Part shown: in pieces, positions 54,342 through 62,402 of the stretch
Layout of the letters: the number at the start of each line of letters is the position of its first letter
How positions within the stretch are numbered: position 1 is the first letter of the stretch
Assembly: GCF_003663945.1 (NCBI RefSeq)
Contig: NZ_RCCH01000005.1
Location: 1 to 64,000, forward strand
Direction of reading: 5' to 3'
From: Lacinutrix venerupis
GTDB lineage: Bacteria > Bacteroidota > Bacteroidia > Flavobacteriales > Flavobacteriaceae
DNA: 64,000 nucleotides
Notes under the pieces: generated by a model
What the model saw: the letters and a program-made list of their open reading frames with translations, nothing else
Database searches by the model: none
Told to the model about the DNA's origin: nothing
Program-made: the position numbers and the translations under genes

Positions 54342-54349
54342 ACTAATTT

Positions 54350-55417
54350 ATGAAAAATTGGTTTATATATATAATATTAATTATTTCTATTTCGGCTTGC
54401 TCTAAAGAGAGCGAACCAGATACAGAAACTTATGAGCCTACTCCACTTTCATTAGATATTCCTGAAATATTTAAAAACAACATCATCCCACCAGTAATAC
54501 CAATTAACAATCAACTAACAGTTCAAGGTGTTGCATTAGGTAAAAAGTTATTTTATGATAAAAAACTTTCGGGAGACCAAACTATGGCTTGTGCCTCTTG
54601 TCATTCTCCACAACACGCATTTACAGACAATACATCTACAAGCGCTGGAATAGATGGCACTTTTGGAGACAGAAACTCTATGCCATTATTTAATTTAGCT
54701 TGGAATTATAACGAGCGCTTTACTTGGGATGGAGAGGAGCTAAGCCTAGAACGTCAAGCATTAGAACCTGTTCAAAACCCTATAGAAATGCATAGTGATT
54801 GGGACAACGTAGTAGATAGGCTGCAAAGCGATGCAGAGTATCCAGAATTATTTCGTTTAGCATTTAAAACTTCAATAATTACAAAAGAGCTCACCACCAA
54901 AGCTATAGCTCAATTTGAGCGCACACTTATTTCGGCAAATTCAAAATTCGATAAATTTTCATTAGGTCAAGCAACGCTTACACCTCAAGAACAAAATGGC
55001 TTAAATGTTTTTATGGACGAAGATAGAGGAGATTGCCTCCATTGTCATGGAAACCCAAATAATCCGCTATGGACAGATAATTCTTTTCATAACAATGGCT
55101 TAGATGCCACATTTACAGATTTAGGTTTAGGAAGTGTTACTGGAGATGAAAACGATAATGGCAAATTTAGAAGCCCGTCGCTTAGAAACCTTGCCTATAC
55201 AGCTCCTTATATGCATGATGGCAGATTTGAAACTTTAGACCAAGTTATAGAATTTTACAGCACAGGACTACAAGATTCTGAAACCATAGATCCACTTATG
55301 AAAAAAGTAGAATTTGGTGGTGTTAATCTTTCAGAAGGAGACAAAGCAGATTTAAAAGCTTTTTTATTATCACTTTCAGACCCATCATTTCTTACCAACC
55401 CTGACTTTCAAGAGTAA
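54350..55417 (+). CDS. Di-heme cytochrome-c peroxidase/MbnH-like lipoprotein
   Basis: A 355-residue protein with lipobox ISAC (Cys17) followed by SKESEPD. Two haem c sites are present: CASCH (C81, C84, H85) and CLHCH (C229, C232, H233). The cytochrome-c peroxidase family pattern is clear: LGKKLFYDKKLSGDQTMACA, FGDRNSMPLFNLAWN, LEPVQNPIEMH, GKFRSPSLRNLAYTAPYMHD and ETLDQVIEFYSTG. Position after the MbnP-like gene favours an MbnH-type role, oxidising a Trp of the partner, over simple peroxide detoxification; both remain possible. It is the last gene of the surface cluster. Confidence 0.92.
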   Translation: MKNWFIYIILIISISACSKESEPDTETYEPTPLSLDIPEIFKNNIIPPVIPINNQLTVQGVALGKKLFYDKKLSGDQTMACASCHSPQHAFTDNTSTSAGIDGTFGDRNSMPLFNLAWNYNERFTWDGEELSLERQALEPVQNPIEMHSDWDNVVDRLQSDAEYPELFRLAFKTSIITKELTTKAIAQFERTLISANSKFDKFSLGQATLTPQEQNGLNVFMDEDRGDCLHCHGNPNNPLWTDNSFHNNGLDATFTDLGLGSVTGDENDNGKFRSPSLRNLAYTAPYMHDGRFETLDQVIEFYSTGLQDSETIDPLMKKVEFGGVNLSEGDKADLKAFLLSLSDPSFLTNPDFQE

Positions 55418-55508
55418 GAAAACACAAAGAAAAAAGGCTATAAAAAACACCTATTTAACCATATGCTAATATAATGTTAGGTTGTATGGTAAACACAGAC
55501 CAATATTG

Positions 55509-55516
55509 TATCTTTG
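55509..55516 (+). promoter_or_regulatory. -7 box TATCTTTG of the sufA operon
   Basis: An exact Bacteroidota -7 element, 30 nt before the sufA ATG. The nearest upstream TTG (55482-55484) is 24 nt away, longer than usual. Confidence 0.6.
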
Positions 55517-55546
55517 CAACCTATTTAGATAATTCTATATAAGAAT

Positions 55547-55876
55547 ATGATTAAAGTTTCTGATACAGCTAAAAAGAAAGTCGTTGAACTCATGACAGAT
55601 GACGGCTTTAATCCAAACGAACATTTCGTTCGTGTTGGTGTTAAAAGTGGAGGTTGCTCTGGTTTATCTTACGATTTAAAGTTTGATAAAATCAAGGAAG
55701 AAGATGATAAAGTTTTTGAAGATAATGATGTAAAAATCATAGTCGATAAAAAAAGCTTTTTATATCTTATTGGCACCACTTTAGAATACTCTGGAGGTTT
55801 AAACGGAACAGGTTTCGTGTTTAATAATCCAAACGCAAACCGTACCTGTGGTTGTGGAGAATCATTTTCATTATAA
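55547..55876 (+). CDS. sufA: Iron-sulfur assembly A-type carrier
   Basis: A 109-residue HesB/IscA-family protein that carries and delivers Fe-S clusters. The three conserved cysteines are C37 (SGGCSGLSYDL), C101 and C103 (RTCGCGESFSL). It is the first gene of the SUF group, 18 bp before sufB, and has its own -7 box. Whether it is SufA or an ErpA-like carrier cannot be decided from sequence; the operon position favours SufA. Confidence 0.93.
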   Translation: MIKVSDTAKKKVVELMTDDGFNPNEHFVRVGVKSGGCSGLSYDLKFDKIKEEDDKVFEDNDVKIIVDKKSFLYLIGTTLEYSGGLNGTGFVFNNPNANRTCGCGESFSL

Positions 55877-55894
55877 AAATTGAAAGAACGTATT

Positions 55895-57343
55895 ATGTCG
55901 AAGTACACTGAAGACGATTTAAGAGAAGAATTAAAAACAAAGGAATACGAGTACGGTTTCTATACCGATATAGAATCTGAAACTTTTCCTATTGGTTTAA
56001 ACGAAGATATTGTTCGTGCTATTTCTAAGAAAAAAGAAGAGCCAGAGTGGATGACCGCATGGAGACTAGAAGCTTTTAGAGTTTGGGAATCTATGGAAGA
56101 ACCAGATTGGGCAAATGTTAATTACACCAAACCAGATTTTCAAGCTATTGCTTATTATTCTGCTCCAAAATCTATAGACCCAAACAAAACATTAGACGAT
56201 GTAGATCCAGATTTACTAGCAATGTATAAAAAGTTAGGAATCTCTGTAGACGAACAAAAGAAAATGAACAATATTGCTATGGATATTGTTGTAGATTCTG
56301 TTTCTGTAGCAACAACCTTTAAAAAAACTCTCGCAGAAAAAGGTATTATTTTCATGCCAATTTCTGAAGCCATACAAGAACACCCAGAATTGGTTAAAAA
56401 ATATATTGGTACAGTTGTTCCAACTAAAGACAATTTTTATGCAGCATTAAACTCTGCAGTATTTAGTGATGGTTCTTTCTGTTATATTCCAAAAGGCGTA
56501 AAATGCCCAATGGAGTTGTCTACATATTTTAGAATTAACCAAGCAGGAACAGGACAATTTGAGCGTACATTAGTAATTGCAGACGAAGGTAGTTATGTTT
56601 CTTACCTAGAAGGCTGTACAGCTCCTAGTCGTGATGAAAACCAATTACACGCTGCAGTTGTAGAGCTTATTGCGCTTGACGATGCAGAAATAAAATACTC
56701 AACAGTACAAAACTGGTTTCCAGGAAATGCAGAAGGAAAAGGTGGTGTTTATAACTTTGTAACCAAAAGAGGTTTATGCGAAAAAAATGCTAAAATCTCA
56801 TGGACTCAAGTTGAAACAGGAAGTGCTGTAACATGGAAATATCCAAGTTGCGTTCTAAAAGGAGATAATTCTGTAGGTGAATTTTATTCTATTGCTGTAA
56901 CAAATAATTATCAACAAGCAGATACAGGAACAAAAATGATTCATTTGGGAAAAAACACCAAATCAACCATTATTTCTAAAGGTATCTCAGCTGGAAAATC
57001 TCAAAATTCATATCGTGGATTAGTACAAGTAAGCTCTCGTGCAGAAAACGCACGTAACTTTAGCCAATGTGATAGTTTACTTATGGGTAACGAGTGTGGT
57101 GCACACACATTCCCATATATAGAAGCAAATAACAAAAGTGCTATGATAGAGCACGAAGCTACAACAAGTAAAATTGGTGAAGACCAAATTTTCTATTGTA
57201 ACCAACGTGGTATCGATACCGAAAAAGCAATAGCATTAATTGTAAATGGCTTTAGTAAAGATGTATTAAACAAATTACCAATGGAATTTGCAGTAGAAGC
57301 ACAAAAACTATTAGAAATTAGCCTTGAAGGTTCTGTAGGATAA
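55895..57343 (+). CDS. sufB: Fe-S cluster scaffold subunit SufB
   Basis: Scaffold of the SufBC2D complex on which new Fe-S clusters form. From the ATG at 55895 it has 482 residues ([13 protein letters not shown]), the usual length. Family hallmarks: [80 protein letters not shown] and the C-terminal [19 protein letters not shown] with the His/Glu at the SufD interface. A lipoprotein gene separates it from sufC, which is unusual. Confidence 0.96.
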   Translation: MSKYTEDDLREELKTKEYEYGFYTDIESETFPIGLNEDIVRAISKKKEEPEWMTAWRLEAFRVWESMEEPDWANVNYTKPDFQAIAYYSAPKSIDPNKTLDDVDPDLLAMYKKLGISVDEQKKMNNIAMDIVVDSVSVATTFKKTLAEKGIIFMPISEAIQEHPELVKKYIGTVVPTKDNFYAALNSAVFSDGSFCYIPKGVKCPMELSTYFRINQAGTGQFERTLVIADEGSYVSYLEGCTAPSRDENQLHAAVVELIALDDAEIKYSTVQNWFPGNAEGKGGVYNFVTKRGLCEKNAKISWTQVETGSAVTWKYPSCVLKGDNSVGEFYSIAVTNNYQQADTGTKMIHLGKNTKSTIISKGISAGKSQNSYRGLVQVSSRAENARNFSQCDSLLMGNECGAHTFPYIEANNKSAMIEHEATTSKIGEDQIFYCNQRGIDTEKAIALIVNGFSKDVLNKLPMEFAVEAQKLLEISLEGSVG

Positions 57344-57383
57344 AAGTTACACCAAATAGCAAGTTGTTTTTAAATAAATAAAA

Positions 57384-57788
57384 ATGAAAAAAATATTAAC
57401 CTTACTGCTTATGTTTTCCATTTTTACAAATTGTAAAAATGATGCAAAAACAGAAACACCAATAGACGATACAAATAAAACAGTAGAACAAAACGATGGT
57501 TTAACCACATTAAATGGTGAGTTTTCTTATTATGAAGACGCTGCAGTTTTACAAGTTGGAAACAGCGCTATATACGGTGTTGTATTAAATGAAAAAATGC
57601 ACGAATTACATAAAATGGGAAAACCATTTAGAACAGAAGATACAGATGGTGTACTTGTTCAAGTTCGTGGTAAAATAATACCAAAACCAGAAGGTGAAGA
57701 AGGATGGCCATATAGTATTGATATTAAAGAAATTATTAGTGTTAAAGAACCATCTGTAAAAAAAGAAGTGATTAAAATTGGAAAATAA
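57384..57788 (+). CDS. Small lipoprotein of unknown function inside the suf operon
   Basis: A 134-residue protein with lipobox FTNC (Cys17) followed by KNDAKTETP. The compact C-terminal domain (about 40-120) has GEFSYYEDAAVLQVGNSAIY, VVLNEKMHELHKMGKPFRTE and VLVQVRGKIIPKPEGEEGWP; it is a small beta-rich domain I do not recognise. The stop codon is 4 bp before the sufC ATG, so it is translationally close to the Fe-S genes, although the product would act in the envelope. Confidence 0.82.
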   Translation: MKKILTLLLMFSIFTNCKNDAKTETPIDDTNKTVEQNDGLTTLNGEFSYYEDAAVLQVGNSAIYGVVLNEKMHELHKMGKPFRTEDTDGVLVQVRGKIIPKPEGEEGWPYSIDIKEIISVKEPSVKKEVIKIGK

Positions 57789-57792
57789 AACT

Positions 57793-58545
57793 ATGTTACA
57801 AATAAATGATTTACACGCAAGTGTTGACGACAAATCTATTTTAAGAGGTATTAACCTTGAAGTAAAAGCAGGCGAAGTTCATGCAATTATGGGACCTAAT
57901 GGTTCAGGTAAAAGCACTTTAGCTTCTGTAATAGCTGGAAAAGAAGAATACGAAGTCGAGAAAGGACAAATTGTTTTAAATGGAGAAGATTTAGAAGACT
58001 TAGCTGCCGAAGAACGTGCACACAAAGGTATTTTCTTATCATTTCAATATCCTGTAGAAATACCTGGAGTCTCTGTAACAAACTTTATAAAAACAGCAAT
58101 AAACGAAACTCGTAAAGCAAAAGGCTTAGAAGATATGCCTGCAAAAGATATGCTTAAACTTATTCGTGAAAAATCCGAATTATTAGAAATAGATAGAAAA
58201 TTCTTATCGCGTTCTTTAAACGAAGGTTTTTCTGGAGGAGAAAAGAAACGTAACGAAATTTTCCAAATGGCAATGCTTGAGCCAAAGTTAGCCATCTTAG
58301 ACGAAACAGATTCTGGTTTAGATATTGATGCACTTCGTATTGTTGCCAATGGAGTAAACAAATTAAAATCTAAAGACAATGCTGTTGTAGTAATTACACA
58401 TTACCAGCGTTTATTAGATTATATAGTTCCAGATTTTGTACATGTTTTATTAGATGGACGTATTGTTAAATCTGGTGGAAAAGAATTAGCGCACGAACTT
58501 GAAGAAAAAGGTTACGACTGGATTAAAGAAGAAGTGAACGCATAA
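57793..58545 (+). CDS. sufC: Fe-S cluster assembly ATPase SufC
   Basis: The ABC-type ATPase of the SufBC2D complex, with 250 residues from the ATG at 57793. An upstream in-frame ATG at 57778 overlaps the lipoprotein gene. Walker A is GPNGSGKSTLASVIAG, the Q-loop lies in FLSFQYPVEIPGVS, the signature is SGGEKKRNE, Walker B is LAILDETDSGLD and the switch is VVITHYQRLLDY. LRGINLEVKAGEVHAIMG is the typical start region. It is followed by a 145-bp gap with repeats before sufD. Confidence 0.97.
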   Translation: MLQINDLHASVDDKSILRGINLEVKAGEVHAIMGPNGSGKSTLASVIAGKEEYEVEKGQIVLNGEDLEDLAAEERAHKGIFLSFQYPVEIPGVSVTNFIKTAINETRKAKGLEDMPAKDMLKLIREKSELLEIDRKFLSRSLNEGFSGGEKKRNEIFQMAMLEPKLAILDETDSGLDIDALRIVANGVNKLKSKDNAVVVITHYQRLLDYIVPDFVHVLLDGRIVKSGGKELAHELEEKGYDWIKEEVNA

Positions 58546-58556
58546 AATAGTAAGCA

Positions 58557-58599
58557 GTAATCAAATTAAGTAGGCAGTTACTTACTAAAATTTGATTAC
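58557..58599 (+). other. Intercistronic hairpin between sufC and sufD
   Basis: GTAATCAAATT (58557-58567) pairs with AATTTGATTAC (58589-58599), with a weaker inner AAGTA/TACTT stem. No T-run follows, so it is more likely an mRNA-stability or partial-attenuation element than a terminator. Confidence 0.5.
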
Positions 58600-58651
58600 C
58601 CATGTTTAATTATAAGTAGGCAGAAAACAGAAACAGTATACCAAAAAGTAA

Positions 58652-58686
58652 ACTGAAAACTGAAAACTGAGTACTGAAGACTTAAA
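58652..58686 (+). repeat. Five in-phase ACTGAAA-like heptamers upstream of sufD
   Basis: ACTGAAA, ACTGAAA, ACTGAGT, ACTGAAG and ACTTAAA start at 58652, 58659, 58666, 58673 and 58680, a strict 7-nt phase. They end 4 nt before the sufD ATG. Such ACTGAAA runs look non-coding; their function is unknown. Confidence 0.7.
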
Positions 58687-58690
58687 AATA

Positions 58691-60004
58691 ATGAGTTTAA
58701 AAGAAAAATTAGTATCATCCTTTTTAGCATTCGAAAATGAAGTCGATGTTGATTCGCATATACACAATATTCGAAATGAAGCTATTAAAACATTTGAAGC
58801 CAAAGGTTTTCCATCAAAAAAAGAAGAAGCATGGAAGTACACATCGCTTAATAGTGTTTTAAAACACGATTATAGTGTATTCCCGAAGCAAGAGAATGCT
58901 ATAGATTATAAAGACATAAAAAAGTATTTTATTCACGATATAGATACTTATAAAATTGTATTTATCGATGGAAAATATTCTTCTCATTTATCACAAGTAA
59001 CACACGATGGTATAGATGTATGCTTAATGTCTGCTGCTTTAAATAAGCCAAAGTATAGATTAGTTATCGAAAATTATTTTAATAAAATTGCAACTAAAGA
59101 TAGCTTATCTTCACTAAACACAGCATTTTCTAACGAAGGAGCTTACATACATATTCCAAAAAACAAATTGGTAGAAAAACCAATTCAAATTATACACTTT
59201 TCTACAGGAAACGAGGCTGCATTATTGCTTCAACCTAGAAATTTAATTGTTGTAGACGAGAATTCTCATGTACAAATAATTGAGCGTCACCAAAGTTTAA
59301 CAGATAATCCTGTTTTAACCAATAGTGTTACAGAAATTTTTGCTAATAAGCGTGCAATTGTAGATTACTACAAAATCCAAAACGATAATAAAAATGCTTC
59401 TTTAATAGATAGCACTTTTGTAAACCAAAAAGACCAAACTAACTGTTTTGTCCATACTTTTTCTTTTGGAGGTAAATTAACACGTAACAACCTTAACTTT
59501 TACCAAAATGGTGAACGTATGGACTCTACCATGAAAGGTATTACCATTATTGGAGATAAGCAACATGTAGACCACAACACATTAGTACATCATATTGAGC
59601 CAAATTGCGAAAGTCACCAAGATTATAAAGGTATTTTTGCAGACAGTGCAACTGGTGTTTTTAATGGTAAAGTAGTTGTTGAAAAAGAAGCGCAAAAAAC
59701 TAACGCATTCCAGTCTAATAATAATATTTTATTAAGCGATAAAGCATCGATAAACACAAAACCTCAATTAGAGATTTTTGCTGATGATGTTAAATGTTCT
59801 CACGGTTGTACCATTGGACAATTAGATGAAAGTGCACTGTTTTACATGAAACAACGTGGTATTCCAGAGAAAGAGGCAAGAGCCTTATTAATGTTTGCTT
59901 TTAGTAATAACGTTTTAAGTTCTGTAAAAATTCCAGAATTAAAACAACGTATTACTAAAATAATAGCAAACAAGTTAGGTGTTAATATAGGTTTCGATTT
60001 GTAG
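58691..60004 (+). CDS. sufD: Fe-S cluster assembly protein SufD
   Basis: A paralogue of SufB that completes the SufBC2D scaffold and is needed for iron entry; 437 residues. The N-terminal helical part has FPSKKEEAWKYTSLNSVLKH. The beta-helix core has THTFSFGGKLTRNNLNFYQN-type FVHTFSFGGKLTRNNL and DHNTLVHHIEPNCESHQDYK. The C-terminus is DDVKCSHGCTIGQLDESALF, MKQRGIPEKEARALLMFAF, both family signatures. It ends at a strong terminator, after which the strand switches to the PadR operon. Confidence 0.96.
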   Translation: MSLKEKLVSSFLAFENEVDVDSHIHNIRNEAIKTFEAKGFPSKKEEAWKYTSLNSVLKHDYSVFPKQENAIDYKDIKKYFIHDIDTYKIVFIDGKYSSHLSQVTHDGIDVCLMSAALNKPKYRLVIENYFNKIATKDSLSSLNTAFSNEGAYIHIPKNKLVEKPIQIIHFSTGNEAALLLQPRNLIVVDENSHVQIIERHQSLTDNPVLTNSVTEIFANKRAIVDYYKIQNDNKNASLIDSTFVNQKDQTNCFVHTFSFGGKLTRNNLNFYQNGERMDSTMKGITIIGDKQHVDHNTLVHHIEPNCESHQDYKGIFADSATGVFNGKVVVEKEAQKTNAFQSNNNILLSDKASINTKPQLEIFADDVKCSHGCTIGQLDESALFYMKQRGIPEKEARALLMFAFSNNVLSSVKIPELKQRITKIIANKLGVNIGFDL

Positions 60005-60028
60005 ACTACAAAAAGCTTTATATTAGAT

Positions 60029-60064
60029 AAAAAGCCTCAAACTTAATATGTGTTTGAGGCTTTT
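60029..60064. terminator. Bidirectional terminator after sufD
   Basis: AAAAGCCTCAAAC and GTTTGAGGCTTTT form a 13-bp stem with a 9-nt loop. It also serves the convergent PadR operon. Confidence 0.85.
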
Positions 60065-60069
60065 ATATT

Positions 60070-60249
60070 TTAGTTCCTAGCGAGTTTATATTTTTGATAA
60101 AAATACATTGGTATTAAACCAAAATTTAAAAATATAAAACCAATGAAAACTATAATACCTCTATAAGGCCAAGTTAAAAATTCGAACATAGCTCCTATTC
60201 CTAAAGTAAAAAAGGTTAAAAAGCCAATAACATAAAATGATTTTTTCAT
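60070..60249 (-). CDS. 59-residue membrane microprotein
   Basis: An ATG at 60249 opens 59 codons to a TAA at 60072-60070. The product has two transmembrane helices: VIGFLTFFTLGIGAMFEFL (about 7-25) and GIIVFIGFIFLNFGLIPMYF (about 31-50), then a basic tail YQKYKLARN. It starts 11 nt after the stop of the HAAS-like membrane gene and is the last gene of the padR operon. The phrase LTWPYRG echoes MHWPYAN of its neighbour, so the two may share an origin. Function unknown. Confidence 0.7.
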   Translation of the reverse strand: MKKSFYVIGFLTFFTLGIGAMFEFLTWPYRGIIVFIGFIFLNFGLIPMYFYQKYKLARN

Positions 60250-60260
60250 ACTAAAAGTTA

Positions 60261-60689
60261 TTAAGAGAATTTGTAGCGTATTTTTTTATGTTTAGAGTAA
60301 AACAAAAGTGGTATTAATAGAAACGCAAATAGTAATATTGCAACAATTAACATTGCATTTGCATAAGGCCAATGCATTATCTTAAAAAGAAAACCAATTA
60401 CCAGCAAGATAACCATTGTTAAGCCTACTATAAACTTTAAGATATTAACAACTTTAGCTTTTTTAGAAAATTTTTGAAAATTAGTTTCTAATTGTAAGTT
60501 TTGAAAACTAGAATAACCACCAAATTTTTGTATTGCTTCTTTATATAATTCATTAAAATTATTAGACTCTCTACTTTCAACATAACTACAAATATGGTCT
60601 ACTAAATCTTCTTTTAAATCTTGAGAATTAATACCATAAAGTTTTAAACTGTTTTCTATAAATCTTATATGTTCCTCTTCAATTTGCAT
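60261..60689 (-). CDS. PadR-associated membrane protein (HAAS/DUF1700-like)
   Basis: A 142-residue protein. The N-terminal ~75 residues are a helical HAAS-like signalling module (IRFIENSLKLYGINSQDLKE, DLVDHICSYVESRE, YKEAIQKFGGYSSF), followed by two transmembrane helices (about 83-103 and 108-131). Such genes are commonly paired with PadR regulators and sense membrane stress in characterised Gram-positive examples; that role here is inference. Its ATG overlaps the padR stop (shared base at 60689), so the two are translationally coupled. Confidence 0.82.
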   Translation of the reverse strand: MQIEEEHIRFIENSLKLYGINSQDLKEDLVDHICSYVESRESNNFNELYKEAIQKFGGYSSFQNLQLETNFQKFSKKAKVVNILKFIVGLTMVILLVIGFLFKIMHWPYANAMLIVAILLFAFLLIPLLFYSKHKKIRYKFS

Positions 60690-61024
60690 TATACAATAGG
60701 TTTTGGGTTAAATATTAAATTTAATGTTGCTATAAAATTATTAATCTCTTCAGTCACTTCCTCTACAACTTTTTTTCCTTCAGGAGTTACTTTATAATAC
60801 TTTCTTACTCGTTTACCAATAAATACTTTTTCAGTTTTTAATGTCCCTTTAGCTTCTAATTTATGTAAAATTGGATACAGTGCTCCTTCAGAAATATCAA
60901 TCTTATTAAGAGTTATTTTTTTTACCTCTTGTGTTATTTCATAACCATACATTTGGTTACGCTCACTTATAAGCTTTAAAATAATAGGTTGCAACGTTCC
61001 TTTTGTTAATTCTTTACTATACAT
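60689..61024 (-). CDS. PadR-family transcriptional regulator
   Basis: A 111-residue winged-helix repressor of the short PadR type: LTKGTLQPIILKLISERNQM, YGYEITQEVKKIT, SEGALYPILHKLEAKGTLKT and KRVRKYYKVTPEGKKVVEEV. The ligand is unknown. A TATACA-N17-TGTATA inverted repeat just before the gene overlaps its -7 box and is the likely autoregulatory operator. It is first in a three-gene operon with two small membrane proteins. Confidence 0.93.
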   Translation of the reverse strand: MYSKELTKGTLQPIILKLISERNQMYGYEITQEVKKITLNKIDISEGALYPILHKLEAKGTLKTEKVFIGKRVRKYYKVTPEGKKVVEEVTEEINNFIATLNLIFNPKPIV

Positions 61025-61028
61025 ATTT

Positions 61029-61061
61029 CAAATATACATTTTATTTAAATGCATTTGTATA
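61029..61061 (-). promoter_or_regulatory. padR -7 box and candidate PadR operator
   Basis: TATATTTG (61036-61029, minus strand) ends 4 nt before the padR ATG. The arms TATACA (61033-61038) and TGTATA (61056-61061) form an inverted repeat overlapping it, in line with autorepression. Confidence 0.5.
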
Positions 61062-61100
61062 AAATTTAAATATTTTTATCATTTATATTTTTCTTTACAC

Positions 61101-61129
61101 TTGTTTTTATCAAACAAACCTTAAATTTG
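61101..61129 (+). promoter_or_regulatory. sufS promoter
   Basis: TTG (61101-61103), an 18-nt spacer, TAAATTTG (61122-61129): a full -33/-7 pair. The sufS ATG follows after only 4 nt, so the mRNA is probably leaderless. Confidence 0.75.
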
Positions 61130-61133
61130 TATT

Positions 61134-62348
61134 ATGTTAGATTGGAAAAAAATAAGAGCAGATTTCCCAATACTTAATCGTAAAGTAAATGGTAAACCTT
61201 TGGTGTATTTTGACAATGCTGCAACCTCGCAAACTCCAAAACAAGTAATTGATGTTATTGTGGATTATTACAGTAATTATAATGCTAATATTCACAGAGG
61301 TGTGCATTCATTAAGTCAAGAAGCTACAGATAAATATGAAGCTGCAAGACACACTATTCAGCATCATTTTAATGCAAAACATGCTTACGAGATTATATTA
61401 ACTTCTGGCACAACAGAAAGTATTAATTTAGTAGCTCATGGCTTTGCTTCACTCTTAGAAAAAGACGATGAAGTTATCGTATCGGCTTTAGAGCATCATA
61501 GTAATATTGTGCCTTGGCAAATGCTATGCGAAAAAACTGGAGCCATTTTAAAAGTTATACCAATGAACCAAAATGGTGAGTTGGAAATGGATAGCTACTC
61601 TAAATTGCTTTCAAATAAAACAAAACTAGTATTTGTCAATCATATTTCTAATGCATTAGGTACTATAAATCCTATCGAAAAAATTATAGAGCAAGCGCAT
61701 AATGTTGGTGCTGCAGTTTTAATAGATGGAGCACAATCTTGCCCACATGTAAAACCAGACGTGCAAGCATTAAATGTAGACTTTTACGTTGCTTCGGCAC
61801 ATAAAATGTGTGGTCCAACAGGTGTTGGCATGTTATACGGAAAAGAAGAGTGGCTTAATAAACTACCGCCTTATCAAGGTGGCGGAGAAATGATAGACCA
61901 AGTAAGTTTTACAAAAACAACTTATGCAGGTTTACCGCATAAATTTGAAGCAGGAACGCCAAATATTTGCGGCGGTATAGCTTTTGGAGCTGCATTAAAT
62001 TATATGAATGCTATTGGGTTTAATAATATTGCTGCTTACGAAAAAGAACTTTTAGATTATGGAACTAAAAGACTTTTAGAAATTGAAGGTTTAAAAATAT
62101 ATGGCACTTCAATAAACAAAACATCTGTTATTAGTTTTAATCTTAAAGGTATTCATCCATACGATGTTGGTACACTATTAGACAAAATGGGAATTGCCGT
62201 AAGAACAGGACACCACTGCGCACAACCAATTATGGATTATTATAAAATTCCAGGAACTATACGCGCTTCTTTTGCTTTTTACAACACTAAAGCAGAAATA
62301 GATACCTTAATAGAAGGTGTTAAAAAAGCAAAAATGATGTTGTCATAA
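61134..62348 (+). CDS. sufS: Cysteine desulfurase SufS
   Basis: PLP enzyme that takes sulfur from cysteine for Fe-S assembly; 404 residues, group II type. PLP-binding K224 is in ASAHKMCGPTG, D198 in LIDGAQS and H121 in EHHSNIVPW. The persulfide cysteine is C362 in RTGHHCAQPIM, in the short active-site loop that needs SufE. VYFDNAATSQTPKQV and INLVAHGFA are typical. It is separated from sufABCD by the convergent PadR operon and has its own promoter. A META-domain lipoprotein and sufE follow. Confidence 0.97.
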   Translation: MLDWKKIRADFPILNRKVNGKPLVYFDNAATSQTPKQVIDVIVDYYSNYNANIHRGVHSLSQEATDKYEAARHTIQHHFNAKHAYEIILTSGTTESINLVAHGFASLLEKDDEVIVSALEHHSNIVPWQMLCEKTGAILKVIPMNQNGELEMDSYSKLLSNKTKLVFVNHISNALGTINPIEKIIEQAHNVGAAVLIDGAQSCPHVKPDVQALNVDFYVASAHKMCGPTGVGMLYGKEEWLNKLPPYQGGGEMIDQVSFTKTTYAGLPHKFEAGTPNICGGIAFGAALNYMNAIGFNNIAAYEKELLDYGTKRLLEIEGLKIYGTSINKTSVISFNLKGIHPYDVGTLLDKMGIAVRTGHHCAQPIMDYYKIPGTIRASFAFYNTKAEIDTLIEGVKKAKMMLS

Positions 62349-62402
62349 TTACTTTGGCTTCTTTTTTGTAATATTATACTATAAATAATTAACTATTATA
62401 TT

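Noticed and set aside
58652-58686. CRISPR-like array
   Set aside because: The repeat unit is only 7 nt with no spacers and no cas genes nearby.
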